A DNA stretch of 7,312 nucleotides, from the NCBI GenBank assembly GCA_900541285.1, contig UQJA01000097.1:1-7312 (forward strand), written 5' to 3'. Positions 6,912-7,312 of this stretch are shown here, in pieces (position 1 is the first letter of the stretch; each line of letters begins with the position of its first letter). This DNA is from an uncultured Collinsella sp. Its GTDB lineage: Bacteria > Actinomycetota > Coriobacteriia > Coriobacteriales > Coriobacteriaceae. Position numbers and translations under genes: made by a program. Below the pieces are notes generated by a model, which was not told where the DNA came from, did not search any database, and saw only the letters and a program-made list of their open reading frames with translations.

Positions 6912-6950
6912 GGCAACAGCAAAGCAAGAATAGTCATTACGACCGGTGAG

Positions 6951-6979
6951 CGGTATTTTTTCTTCGATAAACGGTATTT
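6951..6979. repeat. Two direct repeats of AAATACCG spaced two helical turns apart
   Basis: The octamer AAATACCG (minus strand) occurs at 6979-6972 and 6958-6951, exactly 21 bases from start to start, 40-70 bases upstream of the likely -10 of the PTS operon. The phasing would place two protein monomers or dimers on one face of the helix, so this could be an activator site. It does not match the catabolite-response element consensus. Chance repetition in AT-rich intergenic DNA is the alternative. Confidence 0.3.
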
Positions 6980-7004
6980 AAGCGGCACTTAGGGACACTC
7001 CTTG

Positions 7005-7152
7005 TTTGGTGCATTGGGGACAGGTTACTTTGCACCAATCATGAGTTGCGGTGAAATAGGGACTGAAAAGCCGCTCAAAAGGCCAAAACAGTCCGTATTC
7101 CACCGCAACTTCAAGACGTTGGTGTATATGAACCTGTCCCCCTTGCACCAAA
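7005..7152. repeat. 148-bp REP/MITE-like palindromic element made of two inverted hairpins
   Basis: Terminal arms TTTGGTGCA (7005-7013) and TGCACCAAA (7144-7152) are perfectly inverted, followed inward by GGGGACAGGTT/AACCTGTCCCC (7016-7026, 7131-7141), CACCAA/TTGGTG (7033-7038, 7119-7124), AGTTGCGGTG/CACCGCAACT (7044-7053, 7101-7110), AATA/TATT and GGACTG/CAGTCC (7060-7065, 7089-7094). About 46 base pairs can form, with a 23-base centre. Each end is also a hairpin by itself: TTGGTGCA/TGCACCAA at 7006-7038 and TTGGTG/CACCAA at 7119-7151, both presenting the GGGACAGGTT core in the loop. Paired inverted hairpins of this kind resemble REP/BIME units mobilised by Y1-type REP-associated transposases. 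No open frame is present, so it would be non-autonomous. Confidence 0.75.
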
Positions 7153-7185
7153 AAGGGCTCCGAGCAAAAACATGCCCGGAGCCCT
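7150..7185 (-). terminator. Strong intrinsic terminator downstream of the Arg/Gly-rich protein gene
   Basis: AGGGCTCCG (7154-7162) and CGGAGCCCT (7177-7185) form a perfect nine-pair stem, extended by an inner GC/GC, and on the minus strand it is followed at once by TTTTT. It lies about 35 bases after the stop codon at 7219 and would end that transcript before the PTS operon. Its T-tract shares its last bases with the right end of the palindromic element. Confidence 0.85.
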
Positions 7186-7218
7186 CTGGTCGCCTCGACT
7201 TAGAGCGCGACGCGTATG

Positions 7219-7312
7219 TTACTTGCGCTTGCCGCCGCCGTCGCCGGGGCGACGGGAGCTGCCACAGCGCCTGCCACCACGGCTGGTGCCCTAGGCGCCC
7301 CCCGCCGTTCCG
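7219..7312 (-). pseudogene. 3' end of an Arg/Gly-rich basic protein gene with apparent frameshift
   Basis: In the frame ending at TAA (7221-7219) the last 23 residues read GTSRGGRRCGSSRRPGDGG and then GKRK, the low-complexity basic tail seen on DEAD-box RNA helicases and some other RNA-binding proteins. Directly before it, this frame is closed by TAG at 7293-7291. The adjacent frame reads ERRGAPR up to that point, so one extra base in the CCC run at 7289-7291 would join the two into a continuous RG-rich tail. A terminator follows at the right distance. The gene may be truly broken or the base may be a sequence error. With so little sequence the helicase identity is only a guess. Confidence 0.45.

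Noticed and set aside
6767..6949. 60-codon plus-strand open frame over the PTS leader
   Set aside because: It starts inside the EIIA gene on the opposite strand, covers the structured leader and has no recognisable content.
7005..7152. CRISPR-like or tRNA-like structure
   Set aside because: There is no direct repeat-spacer pattern and no cloverleaf or anticodon arm; the complementarity is one nested inverted repeat.

Overview
The window looks like a chromosomal stretch from a high-GC, anaerobic, fermentative Gram-positive, most plausibly a gut Coriobacteriia of the Collinsella type. That placement is inferred from the GC-rich coding sequence, the phosphotransferase (PTS) sugar genes next to a hydrogenase-type diaphorase, and the Arg/Gly-rich basic protein tail at the right edge. 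No marker gene fixes the species. Every convincing gene is on the minus strand, so the window is best read from right to left.

Right edge (7312 to about 7150): the C-terminal tail of an Arg/Gly-rich protein, probably an RNA helicase-type tail. It is interrupted by an in-frame stop that one extra base would remove. A strong intrinsic terminator follows. Next comes a 148-bp imperfect palindrome (7005-7152) built from two REP-like hairpins in inverted orientation, a likely non-autonomous mobile or REP-type repeat.

Centre (about 6980 to 2209): a four-gene operon for uptake and cleavage of an alpha-glucoside such as maltose. The order is glucose-family EIIA, a BglG/LicT-type antiterminator with two PRDs, an EIICB permease, and a GH4 6-phospho-alpha-glucosidase with the CDMP signature. 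The leader before the EIIA gene can fold into two mutually exclusive stems, as expected for control by the antiterminator encoded second in the operon, but the stem does not read as a canonical RAT. A 99-bp gap with its own inverted repeat separates the antiterminator from EIICB. An intrinsic terminator follows the GH4 gene.

Left (2160 to 1): a separate transcription unit with a 7-7-7 palindrome upstream. It encodes a 610-residue iron-sulfur flavoprotein (NuoF-type 4Fe-4S module fused to a GltD-like NAD(P)H oxidoreductase). This overlaps by 7 bases the start of a [2Fe-2S]-containing protein that runs off the edge, most likely an [FeFe]-hydrogenase catalytic subunit.

Inferred workflow: phosphate passes from HPr to EIIA to EIIB, and EIIC imports the disaccharide as its 6-phosphate. 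GH4 splits it to glucose and glucose 6-phosphate for fermentation. The NAD(P)H-linked hydrogenase module could dispose of the resulting reductant as H2. No defence system, CRISPR array, tRNA, rRNA or complete transposon is visible.
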